DNA of 64,000 nt from Rhodocyclaceae bacterium (lineage in GTDB: Bacteria; Pseudomonadota; Gammaproteobacteria; Burkholderiales; Usitatibacteraceae): positions 62,001-126,000 of the forward strand of contig JADCIX010000011.1 of NCBI GenBank assembly GCA_020247545.1, read 5' to 3'. Positions 18,520 through 26,949 of this stretch are shown in pieces. The notes beneath the pieces are model-generated. The model was not told the DNA's origin, made no database searches, and saw only the letters and a list, made by a program, of their open reading frames with translations. Position 1 is the stretch's first letter; each line of letters opens with the position of its first letter. The position numbers were made by a program, and so were the translations under genes.

Positions 18520-19293
18520 TCACTTTCCGCAATGCGGACAGACGCGCGCCGAAGCGTCCGCGTCCATTACGGCGCTAGTCAGAATTGCGGTCGGAAGCGC
18601 AAATATGCCAATTCCAAAAACTGCCGTCAGTCCTGCGCAAATTTTTCCCGCAACGGTGACTGGGAAGATGTCTCCGTACCCCACCGTCGTGAGCGTCACC
18701 ACCGACCACCACAAAGTCGCTGGGATGCTTGAGAAAACAGCTGGCTGCGCTTCGTGTTCACAAAAGTAGAGTAATGCTGCTGAAGAAAAAAGCGCAAAGA
18801 CCATCAAGATGCCGGAAACAATGAGAAGGTTGAGCCTTGCCCGTACGCTAGCCCTGAGCTTTTCGTAGGTATGCGCGAGGCTATCCAGATGGAGGACCCT
18901 AAACAACCTGAGTAGTCTCGCCAAGCGCAGAAACCTCAGATCAACAGGCGCAAAGTAGGTGGCGATCACGACAAGGTCAAGTAGCGCGACTGGTGATAGC
19001 GCCCAGCGTATGCGACCTCTGACTGGATTGGAGTATGCGGCCTGCTCGACGCAACACCAGATTCTCGCGAGGTACTCAATCAGAAAGATCAGTGTTGACG
19101 TCACTTCAAAAACTTTGAAGTAGATTTCGTTACCGAGGTAGATGGAGTCGACAGTTTCGAGCGCCACCGCAATCGCATTGCTCAGGATGAGCAACGCCAG
19201 AAATCGATTAATCCGGCGTGATGCGACTCTTCTGGCGGTCGGGTTATGAAGCAGTAAGTGCGCTCTATGTCGTAGGGAAAGCGTCTGCGTCAT
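18520..19293 (-). CDS. voltage-gated potassium channel-like protein
   Basis: 257 residues, six transmembrane segments plus pore. S1 near residues 28-48, S2 around 60-80, S3 near SPVALLDLVVIATYF, a positively charged S4 (LRFLRLARLLRLFRVLHL, Arg every third residue), S5 around 155-180, and a pore loop with the K+ selectivity filter TTVGYGD followed by S6. The tail ends in CPHCGK, a possible metal or redox knuckle. The ribosome site (GGAG) overlaps the end of sngC, and the gap between the genes is only 9 bp, so the channel is co-translated with the Shango operon. It may be a passenger ion channel or a membrane effector tied to defence; the second is inference only. Confidence 0.88.
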   Translation of the reverse strand: MTQTLSLRHRAHLLLHNPTARRVASRRINRFLALLILSNAIAVALETVDSIYLGNEIYFKVFEVTSTLIFLIEYLARIWCCVEQAAYSNPVRGRIRWALSPVALLDLVVIATYFAPVDLRFLRLARLLRLFRVLHLDSLAHTYEKLRASVRARLNLLIVSGILMVFALFSSAALLYFCEHEAQPAVFSSIPATLWWSVVTLTTVGYGDIFPVTVAGKICAGLTAVFGIGIFALPTAILTSAVMDADASARVCPHCGK

Positions 19294-19302
19294 TTTGGCT
19301 CC

Positions 19303-21552
19303 TCAATTGTTTCTTGGCGTTGCCAGCACTCCGCTCACTGCGGCAGCGGTGCACCATTGCCTTGCTTCGATCAAGTCAAGATTAAGCGATGCAAATGAGA
19401 CTTCTAAAAGGGATCGCGGCAGTGCCCAATCCCATTTTTCACGTTCTAAGTTCTTTGCGTTCTGTAGCAATTCATTGATCGTTGGCGGCTCATCCGCAGC
19501 GATGTCGGCAATAGCGCGTTCGACTCGGTCGACGGTATCAATGCTAGCGGCAATTTCGAGCCCAGGCCCCGCTGCTACTGCGGTAAGTCCGAAACGGCTG
19601 AGTAGGCATCCGAGCGCTTCGTTGCTCGAATCCCCAAGCCAAGTGACTAAAGTGCAATAAGGTCCCTGCTCCAAAATCGTCCGGCGATCTAGATCTAATC
19701 TCTTGTAGGCGTCTCGGCCTTCGTTGAGAAATCTGCTGGCTGTTTCGTCCAAATAGGCGGGCGAGCCGTGACCACTGAGCAGGTCACGCATTCGCTGCCT
19801 CACTTTTGTATGAGTGCGGCCGGAACCTCCGGAAAATTGCGGTGGCGTTCCGCCTCGCGCGCGTACGACATAAATCGTTTTTTCTTTTTCTTGGATCTCT
19901 TCAACACGCCATGTGCGACCACCAAACAGGATTCGTTGCCCGACTGTGAGCATTTGCGAAATCGGCAGTGTGCCTAAAGGGCGGCCACCTGCGATTAGCC
20001 TGAATTCTTCGTCGGTCGCAAATGCCGCGTAAAACGTGTAGTGATTTACGAATTTCTCGCCAACTCGCCCGTGAAGTAGCAGTCCAGACGAATCTTGCGT
20101 CAGGATCTCGATCTCTCCTAGGTGGGTCAGCAGTTCCTTAAACTGGGAAGTTGAAATTGCCCCGAATGGGCCGAGTTTCCCGCAGAGTTGGCTAAATGCT
20201 TCGTGCGCCGTAACGCCACCGCGCTGCGCAATCAACGATAGCAGCTGCTGAATCAACGTTGAGAAGTGTGCCCCGTTAGGCGTCGGTGGTTCAAACCAGC
20301 CGTCGAGCAATAAGCTAATCATCGCAATTTGTTCGATCGTCCCTAGCCTTAGCTGAGTTGCGAGCGATGCGTTTATGCCAACTTCGGTTTCCAATGCGTA
20401 CCCGCGGAGGATTGCCGACTCGCCTTTCCTTCTGCCTGAGCGGCCCAGCCTCTGTCGTAAACTTGCCACCGATGGCGGCGCCCCAATTTGCACGACGCTT
20501 TTCACTGCGCCGATGTCAATGCCCAACTCCAGGGTATTCGTGCATATAGCGGTCGCTGGCCGCTCCTTCTGTTTTAGCGCGAATTCGGTTTCGAAACGGA
20601 TTTCTTTCGATAGACTTCCATGGTGTGGCCAAAACTCGTTTGGCACCCCGGCTTCAGCACATAGCTTGTTCAGCAGATGCGTGTACCGCTCAACCTCACG
20701 ACGGCTGTTAGGAAAAACGAGATTGTTCGAGCCACGCAACGTCCGAAAGAGGTGCGCGGCAATTCGGGTTGGTGATTGTTCGTCTGACGCCTCGTCGTCC
20801 TCCGCCTGAGGGCCGCTAGCGGCGGGGGTCGTCTTAAGAACTAGCGGCTCCTCAAACCCCTTCAGCAAAATCTTTAACTCACCGTTAGACCTGCCCGAAT
20901 CGATGATCGACACGGCGGCACCGCGGCTAGGACGAAGAAATTCGGCGGCGAGAGACATGTCTCCCAACGTGGCTGATAATCCAATTCGCGGGATAGCTCG
21001 ATTACATGCCATCTCAGCGCGGTGTAGGAGCGATTGCATTTGCTTTCCACGCTCACTACCGATAAACGCGTGCAATTCGTCGACAACAAACATTGCCGCG
21101 CCGCCGAACAACGCGGTTACGGAAGAACCGCGGTTGCAAAACAGCGCTTCGAGCGATTCCGGCGTGATCAGCAACACACCTGATGGCGATTTCAGGAAAC
21201 GGCTTTTTACGCTTGCGGAGATGTCACCATGCCAAGGCCACACAGGCACTTCAAGTTCGCCGCACAGGATATCGAGACGTCCGAACTGATCGTTGATCAG
21301 CGCTTTTAGCGGGCTGATGTAAATGATGAGGTTCCTAGTCGCGTCTTCTTTTAGGATATGGGTGAGGGCAGGCAGGAAAGCCGCCTCAGTTTTCCCTGAT
21401 GCGGTGGCGGCGGCGATGATGACATCTCTGTCCGCATTGACGATGAGAGGGATTGCGCGCTCTTGCGCATCGCGAAGCTCATCCCAGCCCTGCGACCATA
21501 TGAAACGTTGAATTCGTTCGTCGAGCAGAAAGAACGAACTTGAGTCAGTCAT
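19303..21552 (-). CDS. sngC: Shango helicase SngC (DEAD/DEAH-box, Lhr-like)
   Basis: 749-residue superfamily 2 helicase. Q-like N-terminus, Walker A ATASGKT (residues 49-55), Walker B DELH (158-161), motif III SAT (193-195), then RecA-2 with TNTLELGIDIG and motif VI QRLGRSGRRKG. The C-terminal about 280 residues resemble the winged-helix and beta parts of Lhr/BrxHI-type helicases (ILFGGRTWRVEEIQEKEK). It follows the DUF2791 ATPase gene by 5 bp. TerB protein plus DUF2791 ATPase plus this helicase is the gene set of the antiphage system Shango (established knowledge of that system). BREX type 2/6 also pairs a BrxD ATPase with an Lhr-like helicase, but no pglX/pglZ is present. Confidence 0.85.
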   Translation of the reverse strand: MTDSSSFFLLDERIQRFIWSQGWDELRDAQERAIPLIVNADRDVIIAAATASGKTEAAFLPALTHILKEDATRNLIIYISPLKALINDQFGRLDILCGELEVPVWPWHGDISASVKSRFLKSPSGVLLITPESLEALFCNRGSSVTALFGGAAMFVVDELHAFIGSERGKQMQSLLHRAEMACNRAIPRIGLSATLGDMSLAAEFLRPSRGAAVSIIDSGRSNGELKILLKGFEEPLVLKTTPAASGPQAEDDEASDEQSPTRIAAHLFRTLRGSNNLVFPNSRREVERYTHLLNKLCAEAGVPNEFWPHHGSLSKEIRFETEFALKQKERPATAICTNTLELGIDIGAVKSVVQIGAPPSVASLRQRLGRSGRRKGESAILRGYALETEVGINASLATQLRLGTIEQIAMISLLLDGWFEPPTPNGAHFSTLIQQLLSLIAQRGGVTAHEAFSQLCGKLGPFGAISTSQFKELLTHLGEIEILTQDSSGLLLHGRVGEKFVNHYTFYAAFATDEEFRLIAGGRPLGTLPISQMLTVGQRILFGGRTWRVEEIQEKEKTIYVVRARGGTPPQFSGGSGRTHTKVRQRMRDLLSGHGSPAYLDETASRFLNEGRDAYKRLDLDRRTILEQGPYCTLVTWLGDSSNEALGCLLSRFGLTAVAAGPGLEIAASIDTVDRVERAIADIAADEPPTINELLQNAKNLEREKWDWALPRSLLEVSFASLNLDLIEARQWCTAAAVSGVLATPRNN

Positions 21553-21557
21553 CTTAA

Positions 21558-22856
21558 CTAGAGCTTGAACGAAGCGAGGTCATCTTCCTCGACCGCTGCG
21601 TCAGCGGAGCCGCCGTGATCCGCACTCACCTCAATTTGGCCAAGGAGCTCTTGCCAGTTTGTTGCGGGATTCTGTTCCACAACAGCCAAAAGATTAATGT
21701 ATGCCGTGATCGTCGTTCTTGGGGTGCGGAAGTAAGTTTCCCCGATTCGCTTTGAACAGTGCTCCATGAAGCTGAAAATTCCGTCATCCGCCATCAGGTA
21801 TTTTTGCGCATCACCGCTCGCATAAACATGTCGGATTTTCTGAAGCAATACGTAGAAATCCTCTGGCGATAGGCTAGAGAGTCGGACCACAGGACCGGTG
21901 TAGTCAACAAGCCCATTGGTCGCGAAGGTATTTTGTGCGAGTCGACTTTGCAGTGCAGGGTAGCTGTATAGACCGCGACGCGTGTCGAGCAAGAATTCAG
22001 GCGTGCCACCAAGGATGATTCCGAGCCCAGCAGCGGAGCCCTGAAGCGAATCATTGAGGATTCGAAGAATCTGTTCGTAGTTGGCATTTCGCGCTTGGAC
22101 ATTAGCCAGCTTATAAAGGTTGACCAACTCATCTAACGAAATCAGCAGCCCCGAGTAGCCCGCCAGTCGAACAAAGCGCGCCATCAGTTTGAGTTGGTCA
22201 TAAACTGCCGCATCATCGACAATCGATCGGACACCCAATGCATTCTTGGCGTCAGTCTTAGTCGAAAATTCGCCGCGCAGCCACCGTATAGCATCCGCCT
22301 TTAGCTGTTCATTACCCTGCTCGTGTCCCCGACAATATGCGGCGATCACGTCAGCGAAGTCGTATCCATTCACCAGCTCTGTGAGTTGAGCCAGCTTGGT
22401 ACGCAGGACGGCTTCAGTGGATTGCCCGGTGCTTTTACCTTCTGCGACGGCGGTGCCGATGAATTTCTCAACAATGCCGCTAAGAGCGCCGCCTTCGGGT
22501 TTCGATCGGGTCGCAATATTGCGCATCAGCTCCGCGTACAAAGATCGCGCTTGTCCGCCGCTTGCATGCAATCGGCGGTCTGGATTCAAGTCGGCAGTGG
22601 CGACGACAAGCTTTCGTTCTAGCGCAATTGACCTAATTAAGTTCAAAAAGAACGTCTTGCCGGCACCATACTCACCGATGATGAATCGAAATGATGAGCC
22701 GCCGTCTGCAACCCGATCAATATCCGTTAAAAGGGTCTCAACTTCGCGAGTTCGCCCCACTTGGATCAGGTGTTGTCCTGCGCGAGGCACAACCCCTGCG
22801 CGGAGGGACTGAATGACAGCGTCGCGATCTTTAGGACGGATTGGTTGAGGTGTCAT
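21558..22856 (-). CDS. sngB: Shango ATPase SngB (DUF2791/BrxD-like)
   Basis: 432 residues. P-loop GEYGAGKT (residues 61-68) followed by FFLNLIRSIALERKLVVATADLNPDRRLH, then a helical middle and LLISLDELVNLYK as Walker B, and the sensor-like LGIILGGTPEFLLDTRRGL. This is the BrxD/DUF2791 ATP-binding family known from BREX and Shango. It overlaps the 3' end of the TerB gene by 26 bp and precedes the helicase by 5 bp, so the three are one operon. Role in Shango is presumed to be an ATP-driven switch or loader; mechanism not shown by sequence. Confidence 0.87.
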   Translation of the reverse strand: MTPQPIRPKDRDAVIQSLRAGVVPRAGQHLIQVGRTREVETLLTDIDRVADGGSSFRFIIGEYGAGKTFFLNLIRSIALERKLVVATADLNPDRRLHASGGQARSLYAELMRNIATRSKPEGGALSGIVEKFIGTAVAEGKSTGQSTEAVLRTKLAQLTELVNGYDFADVIAAYCRGHEQGNEQLKADAIRWLRGEFSTKTDAKNALGVRSIVDDAAVYDQLKLMARFVRLAGYSGLLISLDELVNLYKLANVQARNANYEQILRILNDSLQGSAAGLGIILGGTPEFLLDTRRGLYSYPALQSRLAQNTFATNGLVDYTGPVVRLSSLSPEDFYVLLQKIRHVYASGDAQKYLMADDGIFSFMEHCSKRIGETYFRTPRTTITAYINLLAVVEQNPATNWQELLGQIEVSADHGGSADAAVEEDDLASFKL

Positions 22857-25194
22857 CTTTTAGTTTCTCCAGGAGCTCTGGGTTAATTGTCACGGGGTCT
22901 TCACCTTCTACAAACGCCACGTCAAACTCACCAAAGGCCGCGTCGTTAAGATGTTCCAGCGCACCGTCTAGCATCAGACCGAGGTCCAGCGAAAGATCCA
23001 TCAGCTCTGACCGGGTCCACTCTGGGCGCGCCAGAAGCGCGCTTGCAAAGATACTGTGGTTCTCGTCGAGTCCCAGCATGATCTTGGATTGCGGGGGCGA
23101 GTCATCTTGAGGCGGATCGACCTCGGCGACATTCGTTGGGGTTTCTTCTTCCCGAAAAATTTCAGAAAGCATTGCGGAAACCTTTTCGCTGTCCTTCTGA
23201 AGCGCGGCAATCTTCGACTTATCCAGCGTGAAGCCTGCGCTCAGGTCAACTTTCTTGGTTGCTGCCGTGGCCTCGCTACCAGATGCGATGGCATGGACAT
23301 CACTGAAGACTTGCTTTGCATCGACGCCGAGTGCCTTATAGACCTTCTCCAACATTTTGACTTCTTGGGGAGTTACCACACCGTCTGCCTGCGCAACCGC
23401 CGCCATGAAAGCGGCGATGGTGGTCCTAGCAGTCGGCGCCAATGTAGACAGCTTTGATTTCAAGGAAGTCAGTGATACCGGCACTTTGGACAAAAGCCGC
23501 AGGTGCGCGAGCAGGCGACGTTGGTGGTTTGGGCTCAAATGTGACCACGATTGAACCTGTTTGCCGAGGTGCACCAGTTCGGCAGCTTCGAACTCGCCAT
23601 CAGAAGTCGCTACCGCAGCAGCAAGTTGAATTGTCAACTGCGCGGCTTGGTATTCCGCAGACGGGCGTACCGTTGTTGGCTCTGGCTCGATCGAAAATAG
23701 AACAACGGGCTCGTCTGGTTTTGGTGTCTTTGCGCCGCTGAGTACGTCAGGCTCGAAGCCAATGTTGATGGAATGTAGGGCGCGTGCAAGTCCCGTTGTC
23801 TTATCGCGCGAGAGCGTGCTTGTCGCCTCAAGCATATCTAGCAATTCGCTGAATGCGATCGTCACCATGCCTGCGCCCATTCGCTGCCGCAGCTGCTCCA
23901 CTCTGGCCTGCGCCCGCGGTGGCCAAAGCGTCGCTGGCAATAGCAGGAGTCCCTCCAGCGCGTTTGTGGCGTCAGGATTTCGCGCTGCAAAGCGGCTAAA
24001 CGCTTCTAGCTGCTTTGTCGCTTCTTCAGCTAGGGGAAGAAGTCGCTTGATCGGTGCAGACAATACCGTGACATCAGGAAGATCACTGAAGGAAGACGAG
24101 ATGACATGCGGTCGCCTGAATCCACTCGACGCGGCATTGTAAGTAAGTCTTAGTTTTGTTCGATTCGGCTGAATTTTGATGCCAGCCCCAAACTCGGCCT
24201 CATATAGGTTCGAAAACAAACGATCAAACTGCTCCGCGCATCGAGTTGCTGGCGTGCGAAGACTCACCGTCGCCGAATGGCGCAGCCAGGCTAATGCCAA
24301 CTGCGCGGGGATTGCTACGCCGTCTTGTACGGCTTGCCCTAACGCCACGCGGACGTACGACGGAACATCTCCTTCCTGTGGGAGAAGCGGCAACGGCGAC
24401 TGATAAAACTTCCCGCTAGTGCAGAGCAGGCGAACAACATTTGCGAGTGCGTTCCCATAGCGTGCAAACGAGCCGGAGGTTTTCCCGTACACCTGCAGTA
24501 GGTCTTCAAGCTCGTTCAGTATGATTTGCAGTTCTGGCTTCGCGTCATCGACTTGCGCCAAGTCGACCAATATCCTTCGCTCCAAGCCGTAGAAGAACAG
24601 AAACACGTATCCGAGGTCAGCGTCAGATGCGCGGCGGCCAGAAGCGAGCCAATTCAAGTATGCGCGTCGCGCGGCAGGGCTAATGCTGGAATAGGCCGGC
24701 CAATAATTCGTATGGCGTTCTCGATAATCACCTTCGCGCGCCACTTGTAGCGACGGGTTGATCAGGCACGGATCGACATCGGTGAAACCATTGGTTGCCG
24801 GAAGAGCTGAACCAATATAGATCATCCCGCCGGGCAAATCTGTGCGCGCGACTGTGAATGCGTTGCCGGCCGGGATCCACTTTGCATCCGAAGGCTGGAA
24901 TGATGGTTGCGGAATTCGATATCCGGAGCTCACGCTTGAGCGATCAACTACCTCAACGCGCAGCCCGAATTCAGTCGATTGCATATCTCGATAACCGAGC
25001 GATTCGCGGCGTTGTTGCTCAGGCGGCGTTACTTGCGGTGCAGACGATTTGGCTGTGACGGCGCGGTAGATGATGATGGCTACGACAACCACCACGCACG
25101 CGATGATCGCTTCTTTTGGGATCGATGCTATCGCAGCCAGCACGATAGCTATTACGCCGAAAACAACACCTCCTGAACCACTTTTTTTGGCCAT
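22831..25194 (-). CDS. sngA: Shango TerB-domain membrane protein SngA
   Basis: 787 residues. Two closely spaced hydrophobic segments at the N-terminus (about residues 9-25 and 28-46) anchor it in the inner membrane. A TerB-N-like region follows (ACVVV to about residue 300, with WIPAGNAFTVARTDLPGGMIYIG and RRAYLNWLASGRR), then a TerB domain (AVATSDGEFEAAELVHLGKQV ... AVAQADGVVTPQEVKMLEKVY, two acidic metal-site-like loops) and a TerB-C-like end (IFASALLARPEWTRSELMDLSLDLGLMLDGALEHLNDAAF). This domain order is that of SngA. First gene of the operon; its upstream 300 bp carry a dispersed repeat and probably the promoter. Confidence 0.85.
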   Translation of the reverse strand: MAKKSGSGGVVFGVIAIVLAAIASIPKEAIIACVVVVVAIIIYRAVTAKSSAPQVTPPEQQRRESLGYRDMQSTEFGLRVEVVDRSSVSSGYRIPQPSFQPSDAKWIPAGNAFTVARTDLPGGMIYIGSALPATNGFTDVDPCLINPSLQVAREGDYRERHTNYWPAYSSISPAARRAYLNWLASGRRASDADLGYVFLFFYGLERRILVDLAQVDDAKPELQIILNELEDLLQVYGKTSGSFARYGNALANVVRLLCTSGKFYQSPLPLLPQEGDVPSYVRVALGQAVQDGVAIPAQLALAWLRHSATVSLRTPATRCAEQFDRLFSNLYEAEFGAGIKIQPNRTKLRLTYNAASSGFRRPHVISSSFSDLPDVTVLSAPIKRLLPLAEEATKQLEAFSRFAARNPDATNALEGLLLLPATLWPPRAQARVEQLRQRMGAGMVTIAFSELLDMLEATSTLSRDKTTGLARALHSINIGFEPDVLSGAKTPKPDEPVVLFSIEPEPTTVRPSAEYQAAQLTIQLAAAVATSDGEFEAAELVHLGKQVQSWSHLSPNHQRRLLAHLRLLSKVPVSLTSLKSKLSTLAPTARTTIAAFMAAVAQADGVVTPQEVKMLEKVYKALGVDAKQVFSDVHAIASGSEATAATKKVDLSAGFTLDKSKIAALQKDSEKVSAMLSEIFREEETPTNVAEVDPPQDDSPPQSKIMLGLDENHSIFASALLARPEWTRSELMDLSLDLGLMLDGALEHLNDAAFGEFDVAFVEGEDPVTINPELLEKLKDDTSTNPS

Positions 25195-25495
25195 TTGCGA
25201 TTTACCCGGGCGTTCTGACGAAAGTTAATCTGTGGGCCAATTTTGGCTTACAGTCCGCACAAAGTCACGCGCTGGAAGTTGAGTCTTGTCCAGTAGCCAT
25301 TCTGTTCTGGCCAACACCAAAGTGACCCAAGGGGGTTCGGCGGAATACTTGGACGGGTTAATATTTGTAAGAGCAATCGTCGATGTACCCCATAAGTTTT
25401 TCAAGCAAGTTGTGCATTAGTCCAAAAGGTGTTGGGGACTGGTTCTGTCGCCACAAATTGAGTTGGATGCTTGGTAGCTGCGTGAGGCTTAAGCA
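25195..25495. other. gene-free stretch upstream of the Shango operon
   Basis: No protein gene seen. About 25290-25470 is a diverged copy of the dispersed repeat found at 25850-26050, ending in GTTGGAT, which fits the attC core form GTTRRRY. The promoter for the Shango operon should lie between 25200 and 25290, but no clear -35/-10 pair is evident. Confidence 0.5.
25290..25470 (+). repeat. dispersed repeat, copy 1 (diverged)
   Basis: Aligns by eye with 25850-26050, best in the last 70 bases: CAAGTTGTGC..AGTCCAAAAGGTG...GCCACAAATTGAGTT here against TAAGTTGTGC..AGCCCAAAAAGTTG...GCCATAAATTGAGTT there. Ends are approximate. Confidence 0.5.
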
Positions 25496-25813
25496 ATGCT
25501 AAAAAAGAACACCCTCAACTACGAAATCGTCAAATCGCTCTTTCATCTGAACGCAGATGGGGAGGATGGCGGCTGCGATTTCAGGGTCAATGGCGGCGAC
25601 ATCACAGTTGCAGCTGAAATACCTACGTCAATCATGCACCGCCTTTTTCGGTTGGGCCAAGCGTAAGGCAGTAAACAATTTCCGCATTTCGAACCGGATG
25701 TACTCGTGGTTGTCGGTGCGGTCGAGCTTCCTCAGTTTGTGCGCGATCTCAAGCGCCTTTTGGCGCTGGTAATTGCTTTGGCAAAGGCGCCTAACAATGC
25801 ACTCGAAAACTGA
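25496..25813 (+). pseudogene. small cassette-like gene interrupted by a stop codon
   Basis: ATG at 25496 opens a 56-codon frame (MLKKNTLNYEIVKSLFHLNA... to HRLFRLGQA) that stops at TAA 25664-25666. The same frame then continues with protein-like sequence (PHFEPDVLVVVGAVELPQFV, RDLKRLLALVIALA) to TGA at 25811-25813. The simplest reading is one gene of about 105 residues broken by a nonsense mutation. Family not recognised. It sits between two copies of the dispersed repeat, as a cassette gene would. Confidence 0.4.
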
Positions 25814-25860
25814 CGCAATAGCCGTTTTGGGTGATCCGCTCGTTTGAGTGAAGTTCAAGA
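25789..25860 (+). other. attC-like recombination site, degenerate
   Basis: Starts with GCCTAAC (fits the R'' form RYYYAAC). Arms CACTCGAAA (25798 onward) and TTTGAGTG (about 25845-25852) can pair with one unpaired G, the bulged-base layout of attC. The right core reads GTTCAAG rather than GTTRRRY, so it is degenerate. No integrase gene is in the window. Confidence 0.35.
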
Positions 25861-26050
25861 ATTTGCTGGTAGATTGGCAATGGTGTTTTCGGCCAATAGC
25901 GGCTGTTCCCGAGGGCAACCTGATTCCATACCTTAATCCATTGAATTCGATGAAAAACAATGTGACTGCGACCCTGAGTGTTTCGAATAAGTTGTGCGCC
26001 AGCCCAAAAAGTTGCGGAAACTGGGTGCTGCGCCATAAATTGAGTTAAGC
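25850..26050 (+). repeat. dispersed repeat, copy 2 (longest)
   Basis: Begins TCAAGAATTTGCTGGTAGAT and ends with AAATTGAGTTAAGC, whose GTTAAGC (26044-26050) fits the attC right core. The first about 140 bases recur at 37594-37735, the last 70 at 25395-25470, and the first about 40 at 26905-26945. Lies immediately before the SnoaL-like gene. Confidence 0.6.
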
Positions 26051-26089
26051 CCCCATCCAACACCGTCGCAAGCTCAAAAGGGGTAGTAA

Positions 26090-26461
26090 ATGTCTCCTAA
26101 ACAAGTCGTCCAAGACTGGGTCCATCGCTTTAATAAGGGTGACGTTGACGGTCTTGCGTCCCTGTACGCCGCCGACGCGATCAACCACCAGGTTGTTATG
26201 GCGCCTCTAATAGGTCGCGCCGCCATTCGACACATGTTCGAGGTCGAGTTCGGCCGAGCCACCATGACCTGCATCGTTGAGAACGTTTTTGAGGACGGAG
26301 AGTGGGCCATCCTTGAATGGCGCGATCCAATCGGTCTGCGTGGATGCGGCTTCTTCCATGTGCGCGATGATCAGATCATTTTTCAACGAGGCTACTTTGA
26401 TCAGCTCTCATTCTTTCGTTTGCAGGGCATCGCATTGCCAGAGAGCTATCTTGGGGCATAA
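26090..26461 (+). CDS. SnoaL/NTF2-like small protein
   Basis: 123 residues with the SnoaL/NTF2 cone-fold pattern: helix VVQDWVHRFNKGDVDGLASLYAADAINHQ, then GRAAIRHMFEVEFGRATMTCIVENVFEDGEWAILEWRDPIGLRG and an edge strand ending in FDQLSFFRLQGIALPESYLG. Family members are polyketide cyclases, isomerases or of unknown role. RBS-like GGGG precedes ATG 26090. Small orphan SnoaL genes are common as integron cassettes, and this one is framed by a repeat with an attC-type core before it and an attC-like palindrome after it. Confidence 0.8.
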   Translation: MSPKQVVQDWVHRFNKGDVDGLASLYAADAINHQVVMAPLIGRAAIRHMFEVEFGRATMTCIVENVFEDGEWAILEWRDPIGLRGCGFFHVRDDQIIFQRGYFDQLSFFRLQGIALPESYLGA

Positions 26462-26517
26462 CAGTTCATTCAAGACGAGCCCGCCTCGCGGGCCGATTTG
26501 ATTAAGGCGGTAAAGCA
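26457..26517 (+). other. attC-like site between two small genes
   Basis: GCATAACAGTTCATTCAAG, then a strong inner hairpin GCCCGCCTCGCGGGC, then GATTTGATTAAGGCGG. The left part closely follows the well-known 59-base-element form TAACAATTCATTCAAGC with its central GC-rich stem. The right core (GGTAAAG) is decayed. It lies between stop 26461 and the GTG start 26518, as expected for cassette junctions. Confidence 0.45.
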
Positions 26518-26901
26518 GTGAACCTCAATCAAGTCACTGTCCCCAGCCTGAATGTCGCCGCCTCGGTCGACTTCTACTGCCGTTTAGGCTTGAAGCTGAT
26601 CGTCAGTTCACCTCACTACGCTCGCTTCCAATGTCCGAGTGGCGATTCGTCGTTCTCGGTCCACCTGGTCAACGAACTTCCCCACCAGTCTCTAACCGTC
26701 GTTTACTTCGAGACCAAAGCACTCGATGAACGAGTCAAGCAACTTCAGCGCGAAGGATTTGTATTCGCGCAGGAGCCTCAAGACGAATCGTGGCTATGGC
26801 GAGAAGCAAGAACTCCCGACCCGTCAGGCAATGTCATTTGCTTGTACTGGGCCGGAACGAATCGCTTGAACCCACCGTGGCGCATTCCTCCGAGCGCATG
26901 A
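26518..26901 (+). CDS. VOC (glyoxalase/bleomycin-resistance-like) protein
   Basis: 127 residues, GTG start directly behind the attC-like site. Two beta-alpha-beta-beta-beta VOC modules: TVPSLNVAASVDFYCRLGLKL ... SSFSVHLVNELPH and LTVVYFETKALDERVKQLQREGFVF ... ARTPDPSGNVICLYWAG. The final Glu ligand of metal VOC enzymes is replaced (ICLYWAG), so metal binding is uncertain. Substrate unknown. Cassette-type small gene. Confidence 0.78.
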   Translation: MNLNQVTVPSLNVAASVDFYCRLGLKLIVSSPHYARFQCPSGDSSFSVHLVNELPHQSLTVVYFETKALDERVKQLQREGFVFAQEPQDESWLWREARTPDPSGNVICLYWAGTNRLNPPWRIPPSA

Positions 26902-26904
26902 TGC

Positions 26905-26945
26905 AGTTCAAGCATTTGCTGGTAGATTGCAATGATGATTGCGGC
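26905..26945 (+). repeat. dispersed repeat, copy 3 (truncated)
   Basis: TTCAAGCATTTGCTGGTAGA and about 20 further bases match the start of copy 2, then the match fades just before the IS110 transposase stop. The IS insertion probably cut it. Confidence 0.5.
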
Positions 26946-26949
26946 CAGA

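Noticed and set aside
19303-25194. Calling the TerB/ATPase/helicase operon a BREX system
   Set aside because: brxD-like and Lhr-like helicase genes are shared with BREX, but pglX, pglZ and brxC are absent; the TerB gene fits Shango.
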